Of a stretch of 64,000 nt of DNA, positions 1 through 13,709 are shown one piece after another. A program made the position numbers and the translations under genes. Position 1 is the first letter of the stretch; every line of letters starts with the position of its first letter. Where the stretch lies: positions 45,564,385 to 45,628,384 of the forward strand of contig OY997642.1 in NCBI GenBank assembly GCA_963921795.1, read 5' to 3'. The notes beneath the pieces are model-generated. The model was not told the origin of the DNA, did no database searches, and worked only from the letters and a program-made list of their open reading frames with translations. Source of the stretch: Nannobrachium achirus (Eukaryota; Chordata; Actinopteri; Myctophiformes; Myctophidae).

Positions 1-970
1 ATTCCAGCTCTACCCTCTCATGGCTGAGCCGAGAGCAAGGTGAGAACAGAAGCTGCAACCCTCTGGTTCATCCTAAGGCCACCTCCACAAGCCATCTATC
101 TCAACATGGCTTCCCTGCAGCAATAACTATTTTGTTCCCGTTAATGTAATGGCAAGTGTACATCAATCAAGTAGTAATAGCATACATCATATCAGGCGAG
201 CAGTCTCACTACAACAGAGAGATCCCTAGCCGTCTTCAAAATAGCTTATTACATGACGGCATTTACATGTATGTTGCAGACCTGCCAAGCAATGCTGCAC
301 ATTTCTCATGTCTACTACGAGTGCATGCCTATGCCTTAGCCCGGCCATGCAAATAGAGCACATACACAATGCATCCACCCCTGCAAATGGAGCCTGTTTC
401 AATCAGTGAGGAGGCGTAATGGGATGATGTGGAATTGAGTTTTGTGCGAGTGGGGAAATGTCCTCCCTGACAAAGCGGATTTGTGTGGCTCAGTTGAGAG
501 CCGCACAACTGTAATACATATAGCTAAATGTGTGACGTGACCAAGAAGGAAAAAAACGAGGAAAAAACAACACCATAAAACACCACATGATTTAAACTCT
601 CTCTCAACGTTAGGCTCATGGCAATAAAAGAAAGATAGGCTGCGTTAGAAGAGCAGGCCATAATTGGTCTGGTAAGGCAGATATCACAGTAAACACGAAG
701 ACCCAGCACAAGGATCTAAACGCACTTATTTACTAATTTAAAAATACTTTTGCAGGCGAAACTAGATTAGAGAAACTAGGATAAACTAGATTAGAGAAAC
801 TAGATTGCCAGGGTTACGGCAGGTAATGAGGCTGTTCCATTTGCACAAACTGAAAAATGCCACACAACCACATCTTCTTTGATGTTCATATAGCTTTGAT
901 ATTTAGTTATCAATGTCTCATGTCAAGGACTTAAATCCGTATGAATGCACACATCAAGGTAGTAAGTGCT
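1..970. other. Unique non-coding DNA
   Basis: No gene, RNA or recognisable mobile element is visible. Frames are short and show no domain. The only local structure is a 21-bp direct repeat at 759-779 and 783-803 (core ACTAGATTAGAGAAACTAG). Confidence 0.6.
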
Positions 971-1260
971 AGGGCTGGTCAATATCTAGCCTATAACAAT
1001 CACCACTGATACAAGACTAGATATCATCTAGGATTTGGGATATACTGGCATACGTATCGTCCAGGCATTAAAGGTTAAAAATGTTTGTTTCTTGAACTTA
1101 CCTGTCTGTTTTAGTTTAAGTTATTATATTGGCATATTGATGATTATTTACATAACAATCCCAGTGTGTAAATACAGTATTTTGCACAAGCACCAATAGT
1201 CATTGAGGTATTTATTGATAAATATTGTGATGTTTTATTTTGTTCATAGCGATCAGCCCA
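971..1260. mobile_element. Small non-autonomous TIR element (GGGCTG ends)
   Basis: The left end reads AGGGCTGGTCAATATCTA and the right end, on the other strand, TGGGCTGATCGCTATGAA, giving imperfect inverted ends about 290 bp apart. The body (GATACAAGACTAGATATCAT, then CACCAATAGTCATTGAGGTA) resembles a very common teleost interspersed repeat that begins AGGGCTGGGCAATAT; that resemblance is from memory. No clear target duplication abuts the ends, so superfamily is uncertain; a hAT-type MITE is the best guess. Confidence 0.6.
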
Positions 1261-4200
1261 ACATCAAGGCATTCACACCTATTGGAATCAAACGTAGTCT
1301 ATTCTTGTAAAACGCTGTTAATTTCAGTGATGATGAAAAGTAAGTCTCCTTCTTTTTTGTACCCTAAATATCTCCTCAGCACCTGTCAGAATGGATGAGA
1401 GGTTGTCCCATCAGATAAAGTGTCATGGCTGAGACCATGGAGTGACTATTGGGCCAGCTGACACTTAACGTGTTCAGTCAGTGGCCGCTGACTGACATCA
1501 CACGTTGCAACATGACTTGACTTTGACACATTCACTGCTCACTGTTGCTTTGTACACATTGTTTTGTGCAGCATGGCGGATGGGAGATTAGCCTAGGCCT
1601 TAGCCTAGGCCTTGTAACAGTCAAAATACAACCCTCAGACTTGTTACCATTGGGCAAAACATCTCTCGGCGACATTGAATTGACGATATCTTGAATGATA
1701 TTGAAGGAAATTTCCTCCCTGCAGGTTTTGTATTGACTATATGTCGCTGTCCGGATTCAGAACCCAAGCCACACTACAGATAAATACATGGCAACATTAG
1801 CCTTTCACAAGGTTCCCATACTGTAAAAGCCTCAAGGGATGTCTGGTCATGTCTGGTTTTCAGACCAAATCTGTTGGTAACTATCCACGCAATCACCTTC
1901 ACAGACATTGATCTGTGATTGTAGGCAACCCTTTTCACATCTCACCTGAGACAGCAGCGGTGAAGTGAATCCATCACCCATTAAAAGGCCATTACACGTC
2001 ATCCAAATCATCAATGATGAGAAATCAAGTTGTATGGAAAAATCCATATGCTCTGCCCATAATTACTTTTCAGCTTTCCAACAGGGAGAGAGCCTGATTG
2101 AGTGATTGACTCCACATAAAGAGCTTTGTCTGAAAGCATTCTACAAGGTAGGCAAAAATAAGGAACTTGAAACTGGAGCCAAATGGATTTAGCATGTTTG
2201 ACCAGGGTAACATACAACAATCAAAGGTGTTTCTTCAGTTCACATCCACAGTTCTAGACAATGATCACCCCGTGTTTGCACACGGCCTCACTGGAACTTA
2301 GCCGGCGACATTGTGGCTGAGTCGTAGCCATAAAAGTGGAATGCCGGGTTAATGGCCTGTGTGGCTTAAGGTGAAGAAGGATAACCTCAAAGGTCAGCCA
2401 CTGTGGACCAGGAGGGATGTTCCCAACTTCCCATTTGGACATGGACTGTGATTGTGTGTTTTTGTTTTACTTCCTTGTTAGTTTATGCTTTTGAAGAACC
2501 AAACAGATGTGTGGACATTTTAGCATTTGTCCTCCATCTTGTCTGAACACTTTCTCCAGCAGGTTGAAGTTTCATCACAATGTTTGGGTTACCACTCCCT
2601 AGCCAAGACCAACAGGGCACTCATACTAGTCAATGATTAACTGATAAACAAACGACTTCAGATTTAGGCCTACCAGGAGAGAAAGAAAATGTTGAGTTCC
2701 CGGGCCAGCAAGATGGACCCACAGGGAGGTCTCGCCTTTTCATGCCAAACAAAGCGAGACAGACATGTTGTCTTTACATTCACACTGTTCCCTGAAAGTT
2801 CAAGACAGCTTTGAAAGGAACACACCACGGACATATATTTGTTCTCCTCTATTTGTTTGCCCCAGTGACACCAGCTCCTTGTATTGAGCAACAGATTAAT
2901 TGTGCAACACCTGTCTCAACATCTCTGAGCAAAAACTATTTGTTTATAGTTGAATGAACATTTAACACCAGGTGTTGAAAGCTAAAATAAAAGTTGCCAA
3001 AGTAACTGCACACACTCTGGAAAAAAAAAGACCAGGTATTGAAATATTTAAATTTCACATTGCAAGCACTTGGGCTGAGAAGAAAGAAGAAATAATAGAA
3101 ATAGGCACAAAATGTTTCTAAAAGTCACAAGAACCTTTCAAAACCTCTACCCTGCCCTGATCTGGGATTTCAAAGCCCCTCAATGGCTTTTTCTAAGCTA
3201 AATTCTCTTTTGCTGAAACTTTAGCCTCAAGATTGCCTAGGGAGATAAAGACAACTGGAAAAACAGGTTGTTTGGCCTCAGAGTAGGCTTAACACTGTCT
3301 AACGGCAGGGTGCCTCACCTTAGCAGCAGTAGCTAAGGGGACACTCTATGGCCCCTCTATTCAAAGTCCGCTGAAAAAAGAGGGGAGGGCTCACCCCAGA
3401 CAGGGCAATTTGCCAGAGAGCCAGCCAATAGAGTTAAGCCAAGACGAGGTTAAACTATTGTTTTGGCTTAACAAGCAAGAGTGAACAAGGACAAAAGGCA
3501 ACGGGACAAAAGAATAGTAAGAAAATACCTCTCTATTGAAGTGTATCACATCAAGTTACTTTGTTTCTGTTCACAAGAGGTAAGTTAACTTTCATTTTGC
3601 GGGATATGAAGGCTAAGCCAGTTAAGACTTAAGGAAGAGAAAAAAACACCTGTACAGAATTGACTTTCTACTTTGGTTCAGAACTAATCCTTTGTTGGTT
3701 GTTTCATCATTACCATGCTACTACCATGCTGTGGGCACCAATGTCACACTTACCCATGCATGTAAATTAGGTCCCTTACAAATAAATCCTTTTTTTTCTC
3801 CAATTCCCTTTATCTTTGTCAGTTATTCCAGAGAGGCAGAGAAAGAGAGAGGAAAAAAACAATTCCAAAAGAATCCAAGCCAATCCAACAGTATCCCAAG
3901 TAAAATTATCCTTGATGAGAGATGTCTCTTGGAAGAAGAAGAAAAAAAGTAAAAAAAAAAAAAAAAAAAGTAAAGCAGGACCGTGGTTTCCCTGTTTTCC
4001 TCCTCAGTTATTCCATTGACAAATGTTTCGTTAAATCGGAGGAATTGCCTTAAGTCTCTCCAGCGATACGTCTCCAGCTGTGGCAAAGGGAGTAATGTGT
4101 GGTGCTTTTAGGAGGGGATCCTTCACTGGCACTGCTTTTTCACACACTGAGCCGTGTTCAGGCACTGCCTGGGAGGAGCCAAGACCACACATGTGATGTC

Positions 4201-4905
4201 ATAGGTGTTGGATTTCACTGTGGAAGAGGAGGAGGAGGAGGAGGCGGGAGGCACGAGAAGCATTTACCTTCCTGAACTCTGACCAATCAGAGGCGGTCGT
4301 GGGATTTCACCTGCGTGTAGAGAAAAAGGTTTTGAGGTATGAGTACACGTGATGTTATGTGGTCTCGCAGCTAATGAGCCATAAGGCTGTCTTCTTATCT
4401 GCTTTTCTGGGGTGTGCTCAAAACGTCACAGTGAAATCCCCAGTGTTAACAACTCAGAAAGTGCACAAATGGGTCCATTTGGTTACATTCTGTACACTCC
4501 TTGAGTTATAAACGGCTTAATTAGTGCTGACGGTTTTATTGTCTATTTGTGGCACAAATAGAGCCTTCAGAATGTTAAATTTAATCCTTCATATATATTT
4601 TTGTTTTTCAGAACCACAGCAACCCGCCTCACTGGCCACACATGTCACTGCTTCCCACAAAAAGAAAAAAGGAAAGCGACTAACACAAGAAGTCACGAAA
4701 AGTTAATGGGGCTAAATGTTTTTCGTGACCTTGAAGAGATTACATTTAAGCATTCCCATGAGACTTGCAGCAATTACGTTAACGATCTAACAACACTGCA
4801 GGACTGATGCAAGTGCTCCAAATTACTCTGACCAACAAAAAAAAAAGTTGGTGGATGGAAAGAAAATAGAAATGTATGCAACATCCATATTCTCCATACA
4901 GGCAG
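1261..4905. other. Unique non-coding DNA with an A-run
   Basis: No coding exon is recognised across this stretch. An 11-12-bp tandem doublet (AGCCTAGGCCTT) lies at about 1590-1612. An uninterrupted A-run occupies 3951-3969, after a GAAGAA-rich purine tract. A (GGA)n tract sits at about 4224-4243. Nothing else organised was seen. Confidence 0.55.
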
Positions 4906-4906
4906 T

Positions 4907-4914
4907 ACACACGC

Positions 4915-4997
<83 letters not shown>

Positions 4998-5020
4998 GCA
5001 GCAGCAGCAGCAGCAGCAAC
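4907..5020. repeat. Compound microsatellite (CA)n-(GCA)n
   Basis: About 44 CA units with two CG interruptions near the start run directly into eight GCA units from 4995. The CAG-type triplet run lies in no supported gene; the histidine or glutamine tracts it would encode are artefacts of the repeat. Confidence 0.95.
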
Positions 5021-5099
5021 AACCACCAACCAAACACACTGGCTCCTTTTTTTTTGTTCCCTCCGGTCAAACTCCACTAGCCATGGAGCTAATCATCCA

Positions 5100-5570
5100 C
5101 AACAGATGTTCAGAAATGTTCAGTCGGATTTATGGTGAAGCTCAGAGGAACAGCCAAGTCAGCCTCTGGTGCAGTTTTTCTCTTCCGTCCTACAAGGACA
5201 GGGGATTGCACAGAGAGAGAGAGAGAGAGGATGTCAGCACTACCATTCACCCCGGGCCCCCCACCCCACCCCACACACACACCCGAAAACCTCCCCCGGT
5301 CCCTATACCCTCCCTCGCTGAGCCTCGCCATCCGCGACGACGATAGCGCCTTAATAGATTAGACAGCCTCTGGACCTTGGGGAGAAGTTTGCTCATTTAT
5401 CCCAATAATACTGTGCGGACTGTTAACTTGACTCCTACAGCATTGCTTTCCCCTCTCGACAGACCAATAAACATCTTTTATATTAGTGATGTTGATGAGA
5501 GAAACTGCAACCCAAAACACAACCTGGAAGTCTGGAAGCGACTGTGTTTAGGTGAGGACACACATTTATA
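5100..5570 (+). other. CpG-rich patch with possible 5' exon
   Basis: A short GA tract (5211-5229) and C-rich DNA lead into a local cluster of CpGs at about 5311-5350, unusual in this CpG-poor window. Downstream an open frame from an ATG at 5377 runs to a strong splice-donor-like sequence, TTTAG|GTGAGGAC, near 5550. The roughly 60 residues match nothing I recognise. This could be a first exon or promoter of an unknown transcript, or coincidence. Confidence 0.2.
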
Positions 5571-5684
5571 AGTAGCTATAATAACTGCTGAAACGACATA
5601 GTCCCGCTCAGGTGGGGCAGTGTGGGAGAGAGTAGTACCTGCCCACCACCATGGAGTCTACTGCTGTGCATTCCAACATAGAAT

Positions 5685-5975
5685 CAGTGGTGGGGAAAGT
5701 ATTCAAATTCTTTACTTAAGTAAAAGTATCAATACTGCAATGTAGAAATACTCCGTTACATGTAAAAGTCCATAATTCAAAATTTACTTGAGTAAAAGTA
5801 CAAAAGTATTGGCAGCGAAATGTACTTAAAGTGCCAAAAGTAAAAGTACTAATTATGCAGAATGTCCCATTTCAAGTTTTCAAATGGAAGGCATTAATTG
5901 GCATAACGACTAAATCATTAAAATATTAATAATATAATAATAAAATAAAACTGCATGTAATTCCAAACCCAACCA
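5685..5975 (-). mobile_element. hAT-type MITE, truncated copy
   Basis: It starts with CAGTGGTGGGGAAAGTATTC followed by TTTACTTAAGTAAAAGTATC and AATACTGCAATGTA. This is the reverse complement of the right end of the complete element at 15231-16390, so it is the same family in the opposite orientation. The matching end CCACCACTG is not found downstream, so this copy is 3'-truncated and its far limit is approximate. Confidence 0.75.
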
Positions 5976-6904
5976 GTGAAAATGACACTTTTAGGGAGTG
6001 GTTTGTTTGCACCGTTTTGCTTTCCCTAAAACAGGAACCCAAATGGTGCTACTCAAAACTGGAAGATACAAGGGTTTTGCAGTAATACTGTAATACAGTA
6101 TCCATTTGTTTTTTGAAAATATCAGCTGTGTTTGTTTCATTACCGTGCATTTTAATAATGTTGTACGATGCAAACTAACTGACGAGAGAATAATGTAGCG
6201 CATCAAAGAAACTAGGATAGTGGCTAAACAATGAACCTAGCATCTGTCTAAACAGCATGCTTTATAACATTTGGTCTCCAACCCTGCAAGAGAAATATCA
6301 ACTAGTAGCTGAAATCAACCAACCACGCAAAAGTTAAAACAATAATACTCATAGGAAGTGACCGATGTGAGTTGTAATGCGATTTAAAGTGCCTTGTGGA
6401 CTAAACTCACTTTCTCTACACAGAGTCCAAACTCTGTTGTCTGGGCTGCAGAACTGTGTACACAGCACACTTCACAAAATGATAGAGGATATTTCTGTCT
6501 TTCTTTTGTTTACATCTTTGCACAAAACAATGTGGCTCATCTGATTCAACTACACAAACATGATATTAACAATAAGATAACCAGGTACTGATTCTCTGGA
6601 CACAAGCTTCTAAGAAGAAACATGCATTCCTCAACATCTTTTCACAAGATCGGCAGATGGAGAATAACTGTACTGTATGTCTTAGGAAAACTTGGTCCTT
6701 GAGACAGAGATGTGAGAAGTAGATGGGGCTTTCCAGGGCTTAATTATTATCCCCACATGCTGAGCAGAGACCGACTTAAAAGCACAGCACAGAATGAAAA
6801 CTATGTTTTTGCCAATTCAAATGTAATTATTCCCTTGATACCACAGATCTGAAGAAAATCAGACTGTTATTGGTGATAGAGAAGTTCACGAGGAGAATAT
6901 TAGT
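5976..6904. other. Unique non-coding DNA
   Basis: No gene, RNA or repeat array is seen. A phrase near 6230 (AACCTAGCATCTGTCTAAAC) recurs almost unchanged near 40690, which suggests a small fragment of an interspersed repeat. Confidence 0.5.
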
Positions 6905-8026
6905 AGCAAACCAGGCCGTGTGTCCTGGTGGTGTTACTGTATAATAGGCCAATGTAAAAAGGGTGGCATATGTTCTTCACCATAGATCTTTCATGGAAAT
7001 CGGAAGCTGCATGCATGATTTGAAGCATTGTGTTCCAAAAATGTGTTTTGCTAAAGTCTACCTGCTGGTGGCGCTATAACAGGCCAATGTGAAAAAAGGT
7101 AGCATTTGTTCCTTGACCTAGTGGGAATATGTGTGGCAAATTTCACGGTAATCGCAAGCTGCGTTGATGATTTGAAGCATTTTTTTCAAAAACTGAGCAA
7201 TCCTGCAAACTTTGGAAGCTAATATTAGCCAATCAGGATGGAATATGAAATATCAGACGGATCGGACTTGATCACATGACTAGAGATACTGTGTACCGAT
7301 TTGCGTGATTTTTGGATAAATCTCAAGGAGTAATATCCAAAAATGTGTTTTACATAAGTCGGCCCAAAGGTGGCGCTATAAAAGGCTGATGTGAAAAATG
7401 CAGGGCAAAGGTTTATCCTTAGACTCTAGGGAGTGCGCTTACAAAGTTTGAAACTGATCGGTGGAGTTATAGGTAAAACCACAAATCGGCCTGTTATAGC
7501 GCCACCATGAGGCTGATTTAAAAAAAATAAGTGGCATTTCTTCCTCGGCCTAGTGGGAACGTGTGTGCGCGATTTCATGATAATTGCACTTTGCGTTTGG
7601 GATTTGAGGCATTTTGTTCAAAACGGCTCAATCCTACAAACTTTGGAAGCCAATCTTAGCCAATCAGGATGGAATATGCAAAATCGGACAGATCTGTGTC
7701 GATCACATGACTGTCGAGATACTGCCTACCGATTTGTAGGATTTTTGGACAAAATCTGTAAGAGTAGTGCACATAAATGTGTTTTGCGAACATCGGCCAC
7801 TAGGTGGCGCTAGAAAAGGCCCATTTGAAAGATTTAGGGCAGAGGTTCTAGATTGGCATCCAGGGAATGTGTGTGCTCACTTTGGCAGCGAGCGGGCCAA
7901 CGGCGACTGAGATTAGCTGCACACAAACTGCGAGGACGCACGCACGGACACACGGACGGACGGACGGACACACGGACGGACGAAGGGGAAAACATACTCT
8001 CCCCCAAGCCTTCGGCTGGTGGAGAC
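6905..8026. repeat. Interspersed repeat with GGTGGCGCTATAA modules
   Basis: Internally reiterated. GGTGGCGCTATAA-like cores occur near 7066, 7369 and 7803 and inverted near 7494, each followed by AGGC(C/T)(A/G)ATGTGAAAA-type sequence. The block 7420-7720 is nearly the same as 52285-52600, including GAGTGCGCTTACAAAGTTTG and GGTGGAGTTATAGGTAAAAC. It ends in an (ACGG)n-like tract (7935-7983) and CAAGCCTTCGGCTGGTGG, an ending I remember from many teleost genomic repeats. No coding capacity. The class is unknown to me. Confidence 0.75.
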
Positions 8027-8029
8027 AAT

Positions 8030-9778
8030 GGGCCTCATTCATCAATATGGTCGTAAATAGGGTGTATTTTGTTCCTTAAATTTCATCTTAAATTTCAGTA
8101 AGTCCAAACGTCAGTCAAATTCATCAAGCAGTGTGTATATCCCATTTTGTGCTTATCCACAGGTGTATGTCATGATGAATTTGGATGTAAATTTAAGTGC
8201 AAAAACAAGGGTAAAAACGAGAGAGCAGCTTCCATAGTACTTACGGCAGGACCATATATGGTAGAGAGAGCATGACTAAGCACTTTCTGCTCTGGGAACC
8301 CATTCACACTCTAGGCTACTAGAAATTAATCACAACTTCAACTTGGCTATACTGTTGAACTTGATTGTGTCTTGTCAAAAAAAAAAGAGAGAAAAAAAAA
8401 AGAATATGATGCCTATTTTTTCTTCTCTATAGATCGGCACATTTACAAGGCTATGATTAGTCCTCAATCACAAAATAATAAACATGGGATGGATATTATA
8501 ATCCTTTTCTACTGAACATTGCCAAAAAGATAATGTTGAAGGAATATACAGTATGAGCTGTGACACGGCTGCTTTCCGATATGGACCAGACCAGGTCGCG
8601 AGCTTTATTGATTATTTATCCTATATGTATATACTGAGGGGATTTTCTTTTTTTTTAAATTAATATTTCAACACTGTCCTGTAAAGCCACATGTATTCTT
8701 ATCAGACCGAAGGTAAGAGTTATTTTGCTTTTGTATGTAGCGTTATGTGTTGATGTGATCAATAGGCATACAGTAGCCTAGTCTATTATAAATTAAAGCC
8801 TAATCAGTGGAGGGTCGCGACACCCCCCACCTTCTCGCCAACAGAGGAACTTGAACTTGGACTTGCTGCATATAAAAACGTCAACTTGTCTCGTCAAAAA
8901 ACAAAGGCAAAAAAGGAAAGAAAAACATATCGGCATCACATTGACAACATAGTATATGAATTAAAACTGTTCTGATCCTGCAGATTACAAAATGGATGCT
9001 GAACGTAATGCTCTAATGTAGACTATAATATAATAAAGTGGTTTACAAGACAACACTAAAAAATTATGTGGAAATATCCACAAAGTGAAACACTGCTATT
9101 CTTCATCAGAGGTAAGAATATAGGTTAGTGGCAAATACAGTATAGGCCTAGGTAGTGCAGTGGGTCTCAACCAGTGGTCCAGGGACCACAGTGCTGTGCT
9201 GGGGGTTACAAGTGGTCTGGTGGTCTCCTGCTAAATGAAGGAGAGTTGGTAACCAAACAGACCCTTGGGCCTTTATAGATCCATAACTCTTTAAAATGAA
9301 ACCAAATGGACGAGTGCGGGCAGTCATCATGCGGTGCATGAGTGGTCCCCCATCGGCGTGTCCATTTGGTTACAAACTCAGTGACAGCTAATCCACGACT
9401 GAATATGTAATTGTTTGACAATTGACATATTCTTTTATTTTTTAAATACATGTGTTGGCACATGTTGGGCAGAATGGACTAATAAATATTTTATTTGATG
9501 TTTGGCACAATTTAAAATTGATTTTGCATGAAGAAAAAAGCATTCTAAATATGCACCGTGGGCTGATGGCTTATTTCCAGACCGAAAAAAGCATCCTAAA
9601 TATAAGCAAAGATTTACACCATGGTCGGAGGTGGTGTATTTTCCATCGTATTTCCAGCACAAATCCAAGACCAAAATACAATGATGAATTTGACCCCCAA
9701 CTTGAGAATCATCCTAAATGCCGGTAAGAACAAAATATGATCGTATTTTTGGTCTTAAGTGCTTGATGAATGAGGCCC
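8030..9778. mobile_element. Harbinger-like non-autonomous element, 1.75 kb
   Basis: Terminal inverted repeats GGGCCTCATTCATCAA mark both ends (8030-8045 and 9763-9778), flanked by the same 3 bp, AAT, at 8027-8029 and 9779-9781. Such ends with a 3-bp target duplication fit PIF/Harbinger MITEs. The interior is AT-rich and non-coding. Near 9533-9606 a phrase ending AAAAAAGCAT(T/C)CTAAATAT occurs twice. It sits exactly against the end of the preceding repeat, so it inserted at or near that boundary. Confidence 0.8.
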
Positions 9779-9842
9779 AATGAACTGTCCATTCCAATTC
9801 CATGACACAAAGTACATTCAGACTGAAAGTTACCTTTAAATG

Positions 9843-10165
9843 TAACTACTCAATTTAAAACCAATTCTTATGCACAATAACAGCCCTGCATACCTTTTAT
9901 TCTGACAAATCTTTGCCTGAAGTTTCTTCATGTACCGGTATGCATGTATGTATGTATGTATGTATGTATGTATGTATGTATGTATGTATGTATGTATGTA
10001 CCGGTATGTATGTATGTAACTACTCAAAAAACCTATTCTTATTCACAATAACAGCCCTGCATACCTTTTATTCTGACAAATCTTTGCCTGAAGTTTCTTT
10101 ATGTATGTATGTATGTATGTATGTATGTATGTATGTATGTATGTATGTATGTACCGGTATGTATG
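9843..10165. repeat. Tandem duplication carrying (ATGT)n arrays
   Basis: A segment of about 175 bp is present twice in tandem. Each copy starts AACTACTCAA, contains CAGCCCTGCATACCTTTTAT and TTTGCCTGAAGTTTCTT, and ends in an (ATGT)n array (9943-9998 and 10101-10151) capped by GTACCGGTATG. The copies differ by a few substitutions and array length. Confidence 0.9.
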
Positions 10166-10925
10166 CATGCATGCATGTAGACACACAAGCATGGGCGTGC
10201 GTGTGTGTTTGTGCACGCTCGCGCAAATGTACGTGCCTGTGTGTCTGTTTGTGTCTCTATGCCCGCTCATAGTCATACAAAGGAAATGCCTTTATACTCA
10301 TCATTTCTAATTTTCTTTCAGTGAATCTCTTCTCTCCAACATTGTTCTTTTGAAGCCGTTTTGTATTTAGTTTAAGTATTTATAAATATTACTATTTCCA
10401 TTTGGCCAAAGGAGACAGACTTTCTCCACACCAGCAGCCACTTCATAATAAAGGAGAAGATGCCATATCTGGCTTAATCATGACTAGTGGTGCTTCACCG
10501 TTCATGCATTTACAAACTGCCTGCAAAGGAACTTGTTATCAACAGCTAAAGTTTTTAGGCGCATAGGAACTTGCTATCAGTTGCTATAACTGTATATATA
10601 CGTATTGTTTGTCTGTTTTTTTGTATATATGTTTTTTATGGACCATGTGTCTGAAATAAAGTTTATCATCATATCAACAGGTAAAGTTTAGAAGACGCAT
10701 AGGAACAGCTAAAGTTTGGACCATTATTAGACTGTCTATTTTATTAAAGCTCCCACCCCAGTCTACTGGCTGTATTCAGACTTCGAAAACAGTCTGAGAA
10801 TTTATTACATGGTGTCATCCCCCCATCCCCCAATCCTTTTCATTAGATTTCAAATGCTGACAACCTCCTCTTCTCCTCCCATCAGTGTGAGGGAGCTGAC
10901 ACCTCCCTTACCAAAAGTGCCCCCT
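10166..10925 (+). other. Non-coding DNA with a possible retroelement 3' tail
   Basis: GT-rich sequence lies at 10195-10255. At 10625-10675 the sequence ATGGACCATGTGTCTGAAAT with a poly(A) signal AATAAA at 10655-10660 resembles the 3' ends of LINE transcripts in fish, but no reverse transcriptase is present upstream. A short AGTTTAGAAGACGCATAGGA-type phrase recurs at about 10550 and 10685. The call of a LINE tail is weak. Confidence 0.25.
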
Positions 10926-10933
10926 CCCCTCTC

Positions 10934-10988
10934 CACACACACACACACACACATCTAACAATACCCCATTAGCAGTTTCAGGAAAAAG

Positions 10989-11063
<75 letters not shown>

Positions 11064-11068
11064 GAGAG
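10934..11068. repeat. (CA)n and (GA)n microsatellites
   Basis: A short (CA)n at 10934-10952 is followed after 38 bp by a (GA)n run of about 78 bp (10991-11068), broken once by CGAG at 11050. Purely simple sequence. Confidence 0.95.
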
Positions 11069-11591
11069 CGCTTCATTCTGTGATTGTGGGAGGTTTTTCA
11101 TGGGCTTCTCTCTCTACGTGACAAACTGCGCGTGCTGTTGCACAACTCAGAGATCTATCTGTTATGGTAAGAACACCTGGATGCATCCAGACACAGAAGC
11201 TCCTCGGTTGGAGTCATCTGCTCTGATGTCTGATGATGGGCAAACCGCACTGGCTGACAGATGACTTGATTCACTGTGTTTTAAAGACCTGAAGGTTTCA
11301 AATGTCTGCAACGTCTGACAAAGACTGCCAACAACGTTTGTCTTCTGATGGTTAAAAACCTGACTGAGATACATTTGAGTCATATGAGGTGTTATGCTAT
11401 AATTAAGCACATTATAGGCACCATACAAGTGCAATGTAAAAATTAAATGACTATATTCAAGGCAGGCTAGCTGATAACAACCACACCAGCTCCATAACAT
11501 CTAATAATGTATCTGTATTGTGATTATAAGAATACACTGTGCTGACTACAATGCATTATAAGTGTTTTCCAAAGTTTTTTGTTTTAAAGGT
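11069..11591. other. Unique non-coding DNA
   Basis: No gene or repeat recognised. The longest open frame (minus strand, 11500-11162) is 112 codons, with no domain and no coding-like composition. Confidence 0.5.
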
Positions 11592-13611
<2,020 letters not shown>

Positions 13612-13620
13612 TTGTGTGTG

Positions 13621-13694
<74 letters not shown>

Positions 13695-13709
13695 CGGGGG
13701 GGGGGGGGG
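13612..13709. repeat. (TG)n microsatellite with G-run
   Basis: About 38 TG units end in TGGC followed by 14 consecutive G residues (13696-13709). Confidence 0.97.

Noticed and set aside
971-1271. ACATCAAGG on both sides of the TIR element as target duplication
   Set aside because: The left copy is 11-12 bp away from the element end while the right copy is at the end, so it is not a proper duplication.
4876-5346. 156-codon frame with histidine-threonine and polyglutamine tracts
   Set aside because: The tracts come from the (CA)n(GCA)n microsatellite. The rest has no domain and no splice support.
8027-9781. Candidate of a CRISPR-like or other prokaryotic system
   Set aside because: No direct repeats with unique spacers and no bacterial gene density anywhere; the window is eukaryotic.
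9836-10310. Frames rich in YVCMYVCM or HTYIHTYI
   Set aside because: Translations of (ATGT)n; not proteins.
10610-10680. Possible LINE tail
   Set aside because: Only a short tail with a poly(A) signal; no coding part. Kept only as a low-confidence remark.
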